A DNA stretch of 64,000 nt. It comes from Flavobacterium sp. HJJ (GTDB taxonomy: Bacteria; Bacteroidota; Bacteroidia; Flavobacteriales; Flavobacteriaceae). The stretch covers positions 248,001 to 312,000 of the forward strand of contig NZ_JADKPR010000002.1 of assembly GCF_015351475.1 (NCBI RefSeq). The letters run 5' to 3'. Below the pieces are notes generated by a model. That model was given only the letters and a program-made list of their open reading frames with translations. It was not told the DNA's origin and did no database searches. This document shows positions 7,552-15,990 of the stretch, one piece after another. The translations under genes were made by a program, and so were the position numbers. Within the stretch, counting starts at the first letter, position 1, and every line of letters begins with the position of its first letter.

Positions 7552-9747
7552 ATGAATTCAAACGAAATTGACATAGACAAAGAATTAAAGAAGTATTTTG
7601 GCTTTAGCAAGTTCAAAGGCCTGCAGGAAAATGTTATTAAAAGTCTGCTCAATAAGCAGAATACATTTGTGATTATGCCGACAGGAGGAGGGAAATCACT
7701 CTGCTATCAATTACCCGCTTTAATTCAGGAAGGAACAGCTATTGTTGTTTCTCCTTTGATAGCATTAATGAAGAATCAGGTAGATGCTATCCGAAGCCTT
7801 TCTTCTGAAAATGGGATTGCCCATGTTTTAAATTCTTCACTTACAAAAACTGAAATCGCACAAGTTAAATCCGATATTAGTGCGGGGATAACAAAGCTGT
7901 TATATGTCGCTCCAGAATCTTTGACCAAAGAGGAGTATGTTGCGTTTCTTCAGACTGTTCCTATTTCATTTGTAGCTATTGATGAAGCACACTGTATTTC
8001 AGAGTGGGGACACGACTTTAGACCAGAATACCGCAATCTAAAAAATATTATCAAGCAGTTAGGTGAAGTTCCTATTATTGGTCTTACAGCTACGGCTACT
8101 CCAAAAGTACAGGAAGATATCTTGAAAAATCTGGAGATGGCAAATGCAAAAACTTTTAAGGCATCATTTAACAGAGCCAATCTGTTTTATGAAGTTCGTA
8201 CCAAAACCAAAAATATTGAATCGGATATTATTCGGTTTATAAAACAGCACAAAGGAAAATCGGGAATTATTTACTGTTTGAGCCGTAAAAAAGTAGAATC
8301 AATTGCCGAAGTGTTACAGGTAAACGGAATAAGCGCCGTTCCATATCATGCAGGACTTGACGCTAAAACACGCGCCAAACATCAGGATATGTTTTTGATG
8401 GAAGATGTAGAGGTTGTTGTTGCAACTATCGCATTTGGGATGGGAATCGATAAGCCAGATGTGCGTTTTGTGATTCATCACGATATTCCAAAATCTTTGG
8501 AAAGTTACTATCAGGAAACAGGAAGAGCTGGCCGTGATGGAGGTGAAGGTCACTGTCTTGCTTATTATTCATATAAAGACGTTGAAAAATTAGAGAAATT
8601 CCTGTCTGGAAAACCAGTTGCAGAACAGGAAATAGGATTTGCTTTGCTACATGAAGTAGTAGCTTATGCCGAAACTTCAATGTCAAGACGTAAATTCTTA
8701 CTGCATTACTTCGGAGAAGAATTTGACAGCGAAACCGGTGAAGGAGCTGATATGGATGATAATGTCCGCAATCCAAAAACAAAAGTGGAAGCCAAAGATG
8801 AAGTGCTTAAACTATTGGAAGTTGTCAAAAAAACCAAACATATTTACAAGTCAAAAGAAATTGTATTTACGCTGATAGGCCGTGTAAATGCGGTTATCAA
8901 TGCTCATAAAACAGATTCTCAATCCTTTTTTGGGTCGGGATCAAAACATGACGAGAAATTTTGGATGGCATTATTACGGCAGGTTCTTGTGGCAGGATTA
9001 TTGAAAAAAGATATTGAAAGTTACGGTATAATAGAGATAACCAAAGAAGGCCTGGCCTTTATGAAAAATCCGGAATCTTTCATGATGTCGGAAGACCATG
9101 AATACAGCGAGGCTGATGATGAAGCTATAGTAACGGCCTCAAAATCATCTGGAACTGCCGATGAATTGTTGATGTCGATGCTGCGAGAACTGCGTAAAAA
9201 AGTAGCTAAAAAATTAGGAGTTCCTCCATTTGTGGTTTTTCAGGATCCTTCCCTCGAAGATATGGCTTTGAAATATCCAATTTCTCAATCAGAATTGGTG
9301 AACATTCATGGTGTTGGCGAAGGAAAAGCTAAAAAATATGGTAAAGAATTCATCGAATTGATAAGCCGTTATGTAGAAGAAAACGACATTATTCGTCCCG
9401 ATGATTTGGTAGTAAAATCTACCGGAGTCAATTCTGTCAATAAATTATACATTATTCAAAATATCGACAGAAAGTTGTCCTTGACTGATATCGCTTCCGC
9501 AAAAGGACTAAAAATGGATGATCTGATCAAAGAAATGGAACAAATTGTTTATTCAGGAACTAAATTAAACATCAAATACTGGCTGGACGAAATGCTTGAT
9601 GACGATCAGCAGGAAGAAATCCATGACTACTTTATGGAATCAGAATCAGACAGCATCGAGAAAGCACTTAAAGAATTTGATGGAGACTACGATATAGATG
9701 AATTGCGCCTGATGCGTATAAAATTCATTAGCGAAGTAGCAAATTAG
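7552..9747 (+). CDS. recQ: ATP-dependent DNA helicase RecQ
   Basis: 3'-5' DNA helicase for recombination and replication repair, 731 residues. Walker A is MPTGGGKSLCYQLPA (about 43-57); the DEAH box is in AIDEAHCISEWGHDFRP; motif VI is YQETGRAGRDG. A C-terminal HRDC-like region follows (LGVPPFVVFQD onward, about 560-640) plus an acidic tail. Notable: the RecQ zinc-binding subdomain normally has four cysteines. Here the equivalent stretch reads SRRKFLLHYFGEEFD and then TGEGADMDDN, with S378, T395, G398 and M401 where cysteines are expected, so zinc cannot be bound in the usual way. The protein is otherwise intact and not a pseudogene. Confidence 0.95.
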   Translation: MNSNEIDIDKELKKYFGFSKFKGLQENVIKSLLNKQNTFVIMPTGGGKSLCYQLPALIQEGTAIVVSPLIALMKNQVDAIRSLSSENGIAHVLNSSLTKTEIAQVKSDISAGITKLLYVAPESLTKEEYVAFLQTVPISFVAIDEAHCISEWGHDFRPEYRNLKNIIKQLGEVPIIGLTATATPKVQEDILKNLEMANAKTFKASFNRANLFYEVRTKTKNIESDIIRFIKQHKGKSGIIYCLSRKKVESIAEVLQVNGISAVPYHAGLDAKTRAKHQDMFLMEDVEVVVATIAFGMGIDKPDVRFVIHHDIPKSLESYYQETGRAGRDGGEGHCLAYYSYKDVEKLEKFLSGKPVAEQEIGFALLHEVVAYAETSMSRRKFLLHYFGEEFDSETGEGADMDDNVRNPKTKVEAKDEVLKLLEVVKKTKHIYKSKEIVFTLIGRVNAVINAHKTDSQSFFGSGSKHDEKFWMALLRQVLVAGLLKKDIESYGIIEITKEGLAFMKNPESFMMSEDHEYSEADDEAIVTASKSSGTADELLMSMLRELRKKVAKKLGVPPFVVFQDPSLEDMALKYPISQSELVNIHGVGEGKAKKYGKEFIELISRYVEENDIIRPDDLVVKSTGVNSVNKLYIIQNIDRKLSLTDIASAKGLKMDDLIKEMEQIVYSGTKLNIKYWLDEMLDDDQQEEIHDYFMESESDSIEKALKEFDGDYDIDELRLMRIKFISEVAN

Positions 9748-9781
9748 TCTGCAGTTTTCAGCAGGCAGATTTTAGAAAAAT

Positions 9782-9810
9782 ATCCCGTTTCATAGAAATG
9801 GGATTTTTTA
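9782..9810 (+). terminator. Terminator after recQ
   Basis: ATCCCGTTTC and GAAATGGGAT form a stem with one mismatch, followed by a run of T. It lies 35 nt after the recQ stop. Confidence 0.7.
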
Positions 9811-9841
9811 TGTAAACTGAAGTCTGCGTTCTTTTATCTGA

Positions 9842-10078
9842 TTACTCATAAACCTCACCGCGATGCGGTTTCAATGCATCTCTTACCTGAATCATATTTT
9901 CTTCGGTTACAACCATAAAAGCGGTTGCATACATTTCATTTAAAATCTCAAATCCGGTGATGTTTATCGGTAATTTTTCGATAATGATATATTCTTTTAA
10001 GTGGATTTCGTGATGTTCAGCTGTTTTTGCCGAAGCTGGACCCCGAAAATCCCATATTAGTTTTATTTTTCTGGACAT
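9842..10078 (-). CDS. Conserved hypothetical protein, 78 residues
   Basis: Not recognised as a named family. It begins MSRKIKLIWDFRG and is a small soluble alpha/beta protein with no signal or membrane segment; His-rich AEHHEIHLKEY is notable. The reading frame stays open 45 bases further upstream, but that part is encoded by a low-complexity CAAAG-type stretch, so I chose the ATG at 10078. Convergent with recQ and divergent from the flavoprotein gene. It could be a small regulator, but nothing in the sequence shows this. Confidence 0.65.
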   Translation of the reverse strand: MSRKIKLIWDFRGPASAKTAEHHEIHLKEYIIIEKLPINITGFEILNEMYATAFMVVTEENMIQVRDALKPHRGEVYE

Positions 10079-10170
10079 TATTTTTAAGTGCAAGGTTTCA
10101 AAGTAACAAAGGTACAAAGTCATTTTGAAATCGATTTTAGATTAAATAATTAATTTCAGTTCCAAAATAG

Positions 10171-10178
10171 TATTTTTG
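10171..10178 (+). promoter_or_regulatory. -7 promoter box of the flavoprotein gene
   Basis: TATTTTTG, a perfect TAnnTTTG, 47 nt before the ATG at 10226. Confidence 0.45.
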
Positions 10179-10225
10179 CATCTTCTTTTCATAGCAAGAA
10201 AAGCTAATTGAATAAATACAATACA

Positions 10226-11788
10226 ATGCCAAGAGAACTTTTACTTCAGGTAACTCCAGAAATAGCTGCAAATGATTTGCTACTAAAAGATTATTTATCG
10301 AAACAGATTAAAGTTCCGACAAATGAAATACAGCATGTTGCCATTTTGAAACGCTCTATTGACGCACGTCAGAAAGCGATTAAAATCAATTTGAAAGTTT
10401 CGATTTATTTAAAAGGGGAATTATTTCAGGAAAACAAAATAGAATTACCGGATTATAAAAATGTTTCCAATGCGAAGGAAGTTATTGTAGTTGGAGCAGG
10501 ACCGGCAGGTCTTTTTGCTGCTTTGCAGTTAATTGAGTTAGGTCTGAAACCAATTGTTATCGAACGCGGAAAAGACGTTCGCGGACGCCGACGCGATTTG
10601 AAGGCAATCAATAGAGATCATATTGTCGATGAAGATTCTAATTACTGTTTTGGTGAAGGCGGAGCAGGAACTTATTCGGATGGGAAATTATATACTCGTT
10701 CTAAAAAGCGTGGAGATGTCAATAGAATATTAGAATTACTGGTCGCTTTTGGTGCCACGGGAGATATATTGGTAGATGCTCATCCGCATATTGGAACCAA
10801 TAAATTACCGCAGATTATACAGGATATCCGTGAAAAAATTATCGAATGCGGCGGACAGGTTTTATTCGAAACCCGTTTGACTGATATTTTGATAAAAAAT
10901 AATCAAGTACAGGGAATTGTAACTCAAAGAGGCGATACAATTTTAGCTAATAAATTGATTCTGGCGACAGGACATTCTGCCCGTGATATTTTTGAACTGC
11001 TGGATAAAAAGAAAGTATTAATTGAGGCTAAACCATTTGCATTAGGGGTAAGAGCCGAACATCCACAGTCATTGATTGACAGCATTCAGTACAGCTGCGA
11101 TTATCGAGGTGAACATTTGCCTCCAGCACCTTATTCTATAGTGAAACAGGTGAATGGTCGCGGAATGTATTCGTTTTGTATGTGTCCGGGAGGAGTAATC
11201 GCACCTTGTGCCACAAGTCCAGGCGAAGTAGTTACCAATGGCTGGTCACCGTCCAAAAGAGATCAGTCAACGGCCAATTCTGGAATTGTAATCGAATTGA
11301 AATTGGAAGATTTTAAGCCTTTTGCAAAATTCGGAGCTTTGGCAGGAATGGAATTTCAAAAAAGCATTGAGCAAAAAGCTTGGTATTTAGCTGGAGAAAC
11401 CCAAAAAGTTCCGGCACAGCGAATGGCCGATTTTATACAAAATAAAGTTTCTGCCAATATTCCTAAAACGTCTTACGTTCCAGGAACCACTTCGGTGGAA
11501 ATGGGACAGGTTTTCCCAGGATTTTTATCACAGATTCTGCGTGAAGGTTTTACTGAGTTCGGAAAATCAATGAGAGGTTATTTAACCAATGAAGCGATTT
11601 TACATGCGCCGGAAAGCAGAACTTCATCTCCAGTCCGCATCCCGAGAGACCCAATTTCATACGAACATTTGCAGATAAAAGGACTCTATCCTTGCGGCGA
11701 AGGAGCAGGTTATGCTGGAGGTATTATTTCTGCCGCGATTGACGGTGAAAAATGTGCTTTGAAAATTGCTGAGGTTTTGCAAAAATAA
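10226..11788 (+). CDS. FAD-dependent oxidoreductase (COG2509 type)
   Basis: Soluble flavoprotein of about 520 residues. A roughly 85-residue N-terminal domain precedes the FAD-binding Rossmann motif VVGAGPAGLFAALQL (about residues 89-103). RRRDLKAINRDHIVDEDSNYCFGEGGAGTYSDGKLYTR and a C-terminal PCGEGAGYAGGIISAAIDG FAD motif match the uncharacterised FAD-dependent dehydrogenases of COG2509. The reading frame is open from a TTG at 10208, but the ATG at 10226 (MPRELLLQV) aligns with the family start. The electron donor and substrate are unknown. No operon partners are evident. Confidence 0.85.
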   Translation: MPRELLLQVTPEIAANDLLLKDYLSKQIKVPTNEIQHVAILKRSIDARQKAIKINLKVSIYLKGELFQENKIELPDYKNVSNAKEVIVVGAGPAGLFAALQLIELGLKPIVIERGKDVRGRRRDLKAINRDHIVDEDSNYCFGEGGAGTYSDGKLYTRSKKRGDVNRILELLVAFGATGDILVDAHPHIGTNKLPQIIQDIREKIIECGGQVLFETRLTDILIKNNQVQGIVTQRGDTILANKLILATGHSARDIFELLDKKKVLIEAKPFALGVRAEHPQSLIDSIQYSCDYRGEHLPPAPYSIVKQVNGRGMYSFCMCPGGVIAPCATSPGEVVTNGWSPSKRDQSTANSGIVIELKLEDFKPFAKFGALAGMEFQKSIEQKAWYLAGETQKVPAQRMADFIQNKVSANIPKTSYVPGTTSVEMGQVFPGFLSQILREGFTEFGKSMRGYLTNEAILHAPESRTSSPVRIPRDPISYEHLQIKGLYPCGEGAGYAGGIISAAIDGEKCALKIAEVLQK

Positions 11789-11812
11789 TTTTTATATAGC
11801 AGAGGAATGGAG

Positions 11813-12298
11813 TCAATGATCATAACTTACCATTCTTGAAATTTTCCATTGACTGCCAACTTTTTTCCAAATAGCAAGAAATTTAAAAGTGCCTATTTCT
11901 TCTTTTCCGTTTTCCATGTGGCGAAATTGATGTGTGGCAGTTTCAATAGCTCCAAAATCCTTTATGGGATGTACTTCGAGACTGCCTTTGACTAAACTTC
12001 GGATGAGTTTGTTTTCGTTTTTAAACATTTTTTCAAAATTTGAAAAAACAGTTTCGTAGGAAATTAGGCCTCCATTGTCTTGATACCATTCCAGATCTTC
12101 GGTAAATAAAGGTTTGAATTTTGCCATGTCTTTGGCGTTAAATGCATCAAAAAGTTGTGTATCCATTGAAGCAATTTCGTTGTACAGCTCCTGTGAAGTC
12201 GGTGCTACTTTTTTTTCCTGAGCCAAAGTTAGATTTAGGCTTAGAATAAATAGAAATGAGAAGAAAAAGCTTTGGTATCTGTATATATTTTTATTCAT
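11813..12298 (-). CDS. Secreted NTF2-like (SnoaL/DUF4440-type) protein
   Basis: 161 residues with an N-terminal signal peptide (about 1-26, ending near LTLAQ). The rest has the cone-shaped NTF2 fold pattern: LYNEIASMDTQLFDAFNAKDMAKFKPLFTEDLEWYQDNGG, then a central sheet, ending with FLAIWKKVGSQWKISRMVSYDH. Such proteins bind small ligands or act as accessory enzymes; the ligand here is unknown. It lies tail-to-tail with the flavoprotein gene and downstream of mepB on the minus strand. Confidence 0.85.
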   Translation of the reverse strand: MNKNIYRYQSFFFSFLFILSLNLTLAQEKKVAPTSQELYNEIASMDTQLFDAFNAKDMAKFKPLFTEDLEWYQDNGGLISYETVFSNFEKMFKNENKLIRSLVKGSLEVHPIKDFGAIETATHQFRHMENGKEEIGTFKFLAIWKKVGSQWKISRMVSYDH

Positions 12299-12363
12299 GT
12301 TTTTTAGATTAATGACTTTATAAAGATAGGAAAAGAATATTTAGTTTTGTTAAAAGCTGTTTT

Positions 12364-12900
12364 TTAGTGTTTTATAAAAAATAGTGATTCAATTCGGTTT
12401 ACATCTATTGTTTGGGAATCTGGTAATTCTAAGAAATAATCCAATTGCCATTTCTGCGTTTTTTGTGCCTGTTTACTGGTTGTAATATCCCAAGGCGGAT
12501 AAACACGAATGGCACGTTTTCCTTCTTTTTTATCCGAAACAATTTCTTTGGTTATCAAAACTGATTTAGGAAAAATAAACAGTCCGAAATCATTGTCTTT
12601 ACGGACGCTGATAAAGAAGAAATCGATTGGATCGGCAGTGTCAAAAGGCTGAATTGGCTCCTGATTTATTCTTTTCCAGAGCGTAACAAACTGCCCGGTT
12701 TTAGCAGGTGTGATTTTAGCAGTTCGGAATAGAATATTTAAATTATTTAGAACAAAACGGCAGGCTCCATATTCAGTGCTTTCTGCTTCAAGAATAGGCT
12801 GCGTGATTTCGAAATCATAATTGTCAAAAAGTCTTTCTTTGATTAAAATTAAATCTTCGGGTATACTTTCTGATGCGGTCCAAGACTTTTGTGTAATCAT
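12364..12900 (-). CDS. MepB family protein
   Basis: 178 residues matching the MepB family: an N-terminal helix, EYGACRFVLNNLNILFRTAKITPAKTGQFVTLWKR, then FFISVRKDNDFGLFIFPKSVL and a closing IRVYPPWD. In staphylococci MepB is encoded next to the MepA multidrug pump, but its function is not known. Here no pump is adjacent. It lies downstream of msrA, with a terminator hairpin between. Confidence 0.82.
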   Translation of the reverse strand: MITQKSWTASESIPEDLILIKERLFDNYDFEITQPILEAESTEYGACRFVLNNLNILFRTAKITPAKTGQFVTLWKRINQEPIQPFDTADPIDFFFISVRKDNDFGLFIFPKSVLITKEIVSDKKEGKRAIRVYPPWDITTSKQAQKTQKWQLDYFLELPDSQTIDVNRIESLFFIKH

Positions 12901-12930
12901 TTGAAAATGAATTTGATGTTTTGATAAATA

Positions 12931-12960
12931 ATAAAGCCGAAAATGGATTTCGGCTTTGAG
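12931..12960 (-). terminator. Terminator after msrA
   Basis: AAAGCCGAAA (12933-12942) pairs perfectly with TTTCGGCTTT (12948-12957) around a 5-base loop, just past the msrA stop on the minus strand. Confidence 0.7.
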
Positions 12961-12970
12961 GAGTTTGAAA

Positions 12971-13603
12971 TTACTTTTTGGTTTTCAGCTTGTCTTTAAA
13001 GACTTTCTCAAATTTTTCAATTTTTGGCTGAATAACCATTTGACAATAAGGCTGATTTTTGTTATTGGCATAATAGTTTTGGTGATAATCTTCGGCTTTG
13101 TAAAATTTAGTAAAAGGCTCTATCGTAGTCACAATTGGATTTTGATAAACCTTTGCTTTGTTTAACTCAGCAATAATGGACTGTGCTTCATTTTTTTGTT
13201 CTTCATCATTATAAAAAATAACAGATCTGTACTGCGTTCCTCTGTCAGCACCTTGTCTGTTAAGGGTTGTAGGATCATGAACGGTAAAAAATACTTTGAA
13301 AATCTCATCAAGACTGGTCACATTTTTGTCAAAAGTAATCTGAACAACTTCGGCATGACCTGTCGTTCCCGAACAGACTTCTTCATAGCTTGGGTTTGTG
13401 ATTTTCCCTCCGGAGAATCCGGAAACGACTGTTTTTACACCTTTCAGATTTTCATAAACAGCTTCTACGCACCAGTAACAGCCGCCACCAAGAGTTATAG
13501 TTTCAAAATTAGATTGTGTCATTTTTTTAGTTTTAGTATTGTTTTGGGAAAATAATATTCCGGTAAATAATAAACAGAGTAAAATTAATGTTTTCGTTTT
13601 CAT
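12971..13603 (-). CDS. msrA: Peptide-methionine (S)-S-oxide reductase MsrA, exported
   Basis: Repairs methionine S-sulfoxide in proteins. The N-terminal 19 residues form a signal peptide, so it acts in the periplasm or outside. The catalytic motif GGGCYWC is at residues 39-45, with C42 the sulfoxide-reducing cysteine. GFSGGKITNPSYEEVCSGTTGHAEV and HDPTTLNRQGADRGTQYRS are standard MsrA segments. The C-terminal tail is basic. msrB lies 18 nt upstream on the same strand, so the pair forms one exported repair operon for both sulfoxide stereoisomers. Confidence 0.95.
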   Translation of the reverse strand: MKTKTLILLCLLFTGILFSQNNTKTKKMTQSNFETITLGGGCYWCVEAVYENLKGVKTVVSGFSGGKITNPSYEEVCSGTTGHAEVVQITFDKNVTSLDEIFKVFFTVHDPTTLNRQGADRGTQYRSVIFYNDEEQKNEAQSIIAELNKAKVYQNPIVTTIEPFTKFYKAEDYHQNYYANNKNQPYCQMVIQPKIEKFEKVFKDKLKTKK

Positions 13604-13621
13604 GAGAATCGTTTTTAAATT

Positions 13622-14173
13622 TTATTTAGCATCTGGTACAAAATCAAGTGCAATGGAATTCATGCAGTATCTTTTGCCGGTTGGAGCTGGCCCGTCATCA
13701 AATAAATGGCCAAGATGTCCGCCGCATCTGCCACAGAGGGCTTCTATTCGTTCCATGCCGATAGAATTATCTTCTCTAAATACAATGCTTTTTTTGTTTT
13801 CCTGTTCAAAAAAACTTGGCCATCCGCAGCTGCTCGAAAATTTTGCTCCAGATCGAAAAAGTGTATTACCGCAGGCTGCGCAGTAATAAGTTCCTTTTAC
13901 ATCGGTATTCCAATATTTGCCTGTAAAAGGTCTTTCAGTATCTGCTTTGCGGGAAACTAAATAAACGTCTTCCGGCAGAATTTTTTTCCATTCGGCATCT
14001 GTTAAATTCAGTTTTGTAGTATCGGTATGCGAATAATAGGGATTTTTAGCTTTGCTTGAATTGGTTTCAACGGATGTCATTTCCGAATTTTTCACTTCTT
14101 TATTCTGTCCGCAAGCTTCAAAAATAAACAGGGGAAGAAACAGTAAAATGCAAAAAAAAGATTTTGTTTTCAT
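13622..14173 (-). CDS. msrB: Peptide-methionine (R)-S-oxide reductase MsrB, lipoprotein
   Basis: Repairs methionine R-sulfoxide. A lipoprotein signal with lipobox ending FEAC-GQ (cysteine near residue 21) predicts a membrane-anchored, exported form. The SelR domain starts with LTDAEWKKILPEDVYLVSRK; zinc ligands are the CAAC and CGRC pairs, both intact. The catalytic C170 is in RYCMNSIALDF. First gene of the msrB-msrA pair, with its own -7 box at 14201-14194. Confidence 0.95.
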   Translation of the reverse strand: MKTKSFFCILLFLPLFIFEACGQNKEVKNSEMTSVETNSSKAKNPYYSHTDTTKLNLTDAEWKKILPEDVYLVSRKADTERPFTGKYWNTDVKGTYYCAACGNTLFRSGAKFSSSCGWPSFFEQENKKSIVFREDNSIGMERIEALCGRCGGHLGHLFDDGPAPTGKRYCMNSIALDFVPDAK

Positions 14174-14193
14174 AACGGCGATTTTTTATATAT

Positions 14194-14201
14194 CAAATGT
14201 A
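14194..14201 (-). promoter_or_regulatory. -7 promoter box of msrB
   Basis: Minus-strand TACATTTG, a perfect TAnnTTTG, 20 nt before the msrB ATG. Confidence 0.45.
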
Positions 14202-14463
14202 ATGGAAGAGCGGCAATAGAAATGTCGGTTATTTTACAATTTGATTCTATTTATATAATTTTTAACTATTTTGATATACGTTAAAAATGGTTTCTTGGTT
14301 TTAAAAAGAGTAGTTACCGGATACAGTACAGAAAAAAAGGGATATGAAATATGCAGAAAATTAACACTTAGATTTTTGTTTTGAAGAAGCTAATGACCAT
14401 GACGATAATAATTTCTGCAAAATACAAAAGAATCTTTAGGCCTTTATAAAGGTATCTTTTTTG

Positions 14464-14471
14464 TACTTTTG
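14464..14471 (+). promoter_or_regulatory. -7 promoter box of idi
   Basis: TACTTTTG, perfect TAnnTTTG, 17 nt before the idi ATG; it implies a very short leader. Confidence 0.45.
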
Positions 14472-14488
14472 TTTCATCAATACAGAAT

Positions 14489-15028
14489 ATGGAAGAAGAA
14501 AAAGTAATATTAGTAAATGAATTGGATGAGCAGATTGGCTTAATGCCAAAATTGGAGGCGCATGAAAAAGCTATTCTGCACCGTGCTTTTTCAGTTTTTA
14601 TTTTAAATAATAAAAATGAAATCATGCTGCAGCAAAGAGCTCATCAAAAGTATCATTCTCCTTTGTTGTGGACCAATACCTGCTGCAGTCATCAGCGGGA
14701 AGGTGAAACCAATATTCAGGCCGGTAACCGCAGATTGTATGAGGAAATGGGTTTTAATACCGAATTGAAAGAGCTTTTTCATTTTATTTATAAAGCACCT
14801 TTTGATAATGGTTTGACAGAACATGAACTCGATCATGTAATGATTGGTTATTATGACGGCGAACCTATGATAAATACTGAAGAAGTAGAAGACTGGAAAT
14901 GGATGAAAATTGAAGATATACAAAGCGATATGCTTTTGAATCCAGAAGTTTATACTGTTTGGTTTAAAATCATTTTTGAAGAATTCTATCATTTTTTAGA
15001 AGACCATTCGTTAGAAAACAGGAACTAA
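14489..15028 (+). CDS. idi: Isopentenyl-diphosphate delta-isomerase, type 1
   Basis: Interconverts isopentenyl and dimethylallyl diphosphate for isoprenoid synthesis. Nudix-fold type 1 enzyme of 179 residues: HRAFSVFILN, then LLWTNTCCSHQREGE with the catalytic cysteine and metal histidine, a Nudix-like NRRLYEEMGF helix, and HELDHVMIGYYDGEP. It is followed 33 nt later by queD on the same strand. Confidence 0.93.
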   Translation: MEEEKVILVNELDEQIGLMPKLEAHEKAILHRAFSVFILNNKNEIMLQQRAHQKYHSPLLWTNTCCSHQREGETNIQAGNRRLYEEMGFNTELKELFHFIYKAPFDNGLTEHELDHVMIGYYDGEPMINTEEVEDWKWMKIEDIQSDMLLNPEVYTVWFKIIFEEFYHFLEDHSLENRN

Positions 15029-15061
15029 TCTATTTTGCCGAAATTAAATTCTTAAACCTAC

Positions 15062-15472
15062 ATGAGAGTAACCATATCCAGAAAAGCCCATTTTAATGCT
15101 GCTCATCGTCTGTATCGAAAAGATTGGACTTTTGAACAAAACGATGCTGTTTTTGGCAAATGCAATAATCCTAATTTTCACGGACACAACTACGAATTAA
15201 TAGTGAGTGTTACCGGAGAGATTGATCAGGAAACGGGTTATGTCATGGATGTGAAATTCCTGACGGATATTATTAAGGAAGAAGTCGAGAATCAAATGGA
15301 TCATAAAAATCTGAATCTGGACGTGCCCGAATTTCAAGATTTGAATCCTACTGCTGAAAATATAGTAGTAGTGATTTGGAATAAAATACGAAAAAGAATA
15401 AAACTTGAACTTGATTTGGAAGTGGTTCTTTATGAAACGCCCCGTAATTTTGTAACTTATAAAGGAGAATAA
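15062..15472 (+). CDS. queD: 6-carboxytetrahydropterin synthase family protein
   Basis: 136-residue PTPS/QueD tunnelling-fold protein. Zinc histidines are in AHFNAAHRL and FHGHNY; the catalytic cysteine is in GKCNNPNFHGHNY; the pterin-anchoring glutamate is in YETPRNF. This pattern supports the QueD step of queuosine synthesis (7,8-dihydroneopterin triphosphate to 6-carboxytetrahydropterin), though a biopterin-type PTPS cannot be excluded. Its stop overlaps the peroxiredoxin start by one base (TAATG), so the genes are coupled. Confidence 0.88.
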   Translation: MRVTISRKAHFNAAHRLYRKDWTFEQNDAVFGKCNNPNFHGHNYELIVSVTGEIDQETGYVMDVKFLTDIIKEEVENQMDHKNLNLDVPEFQDLNPTAENIVVVIWNKIRKRIKLELDLEVVLYETPRNFVTYKGE

Positions 15473-15930
15473 TGGGACTGAAAGCAGGGGATAAAATTCC
15501 AAATTTCACAGTAAAAGACACGGATGGGAACGATTTTGATAGTCTTGACTTAATTGGTAAAAAGCCTTTGGTTATCTATTTTTATCCAAAAGACAATACG
15601 CCGGGCTGTACAGCTCAAGCCTGCAGTTTTAGAGATCAATATGAAGATTTCAAAGATCTTGGCGCTGAGGTAATAGGAATCAGCGGTGACAGTGTGGCTT
15701 CACATCAAAAATTCAGCAGTCAGTTCAAACTGCCTTTTATTCTTTTATCAGATGCTGACAAGAAAATTAGAACCCTTTTTGGAGTGCCTTCTAATTTGTT
15801 TGGTTTAATACCTGGCAGAGTTACTTATGTTGCTGATAAAACTGGTACAATAATTATGGTTTTTGATAGCATGAAAGCAAAAGATCATATCCCAAAAGCA
15901 CTTGATGCAATCAAAGAAATACAATTATAA
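15472..15930 (+). CDS. bcp: Thioredoxin-dependent peroxiredoxin (BCP/PrxQ type)
   Basis: Cytoplasmic thiol peroxidase, 152 residues. The peroxidatic motif YPKDNTPGCTAQACSFRD gives the first cysteine at about residue 44 and a second five residues later (CTAQAC), the alpha-helical resolving arrangement of BCP/PrxQ. GISGDSVASHQKFSSQF and the closing HIPKALDAIKEI match the family. Coupled to queD by the TAATG overlap. Confidence 0.93.
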   Translation: MGLKAGDKIPNFTVKDTDGNDFDSLDLIGKKPLVIYFYPKDNTPGCTAQACSFRDQYEDFKDLGAEVIGISGDSVASHQKFSSQFKLPFILLSDADKKIRTLFGVPSNLFGLIPGRVTYVADKTGTIIMVFDSMKAKDHIPKALDAIKEIQL

Positions 15931-15990
15931 AAGGACAAAATAATATTACCTTTTGAAAGTAAAAGTATAGAAATTTGTAAATAAAAAAAT

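Larger units (their letters stand above)
14174..14488. other. Divergent intergenic region msrB/idi
   Basis: 315 bases, AT-rich, holding the -7 boxes for msrB (minus) and idi (plus). No RNA gene or repeat was recognised. Confidence 0.6.

Noticed and set aside
10079-10123. The upstream 15-residue extension of the 78-residue gene
   Set aside because: Encoded by a CAAAG-type low-complexity stretch; the ATG at 10078 gives a normal soluble N-terminus.
14368-14625. A minus-strand 85-residue frame with a hydrophobic C-terminus before idi
   Set aside because: Two thirds is antisense to the idi 5' end and it spans the idi promoter. No start codon gives a plausible small protein from the intergenic part alone.
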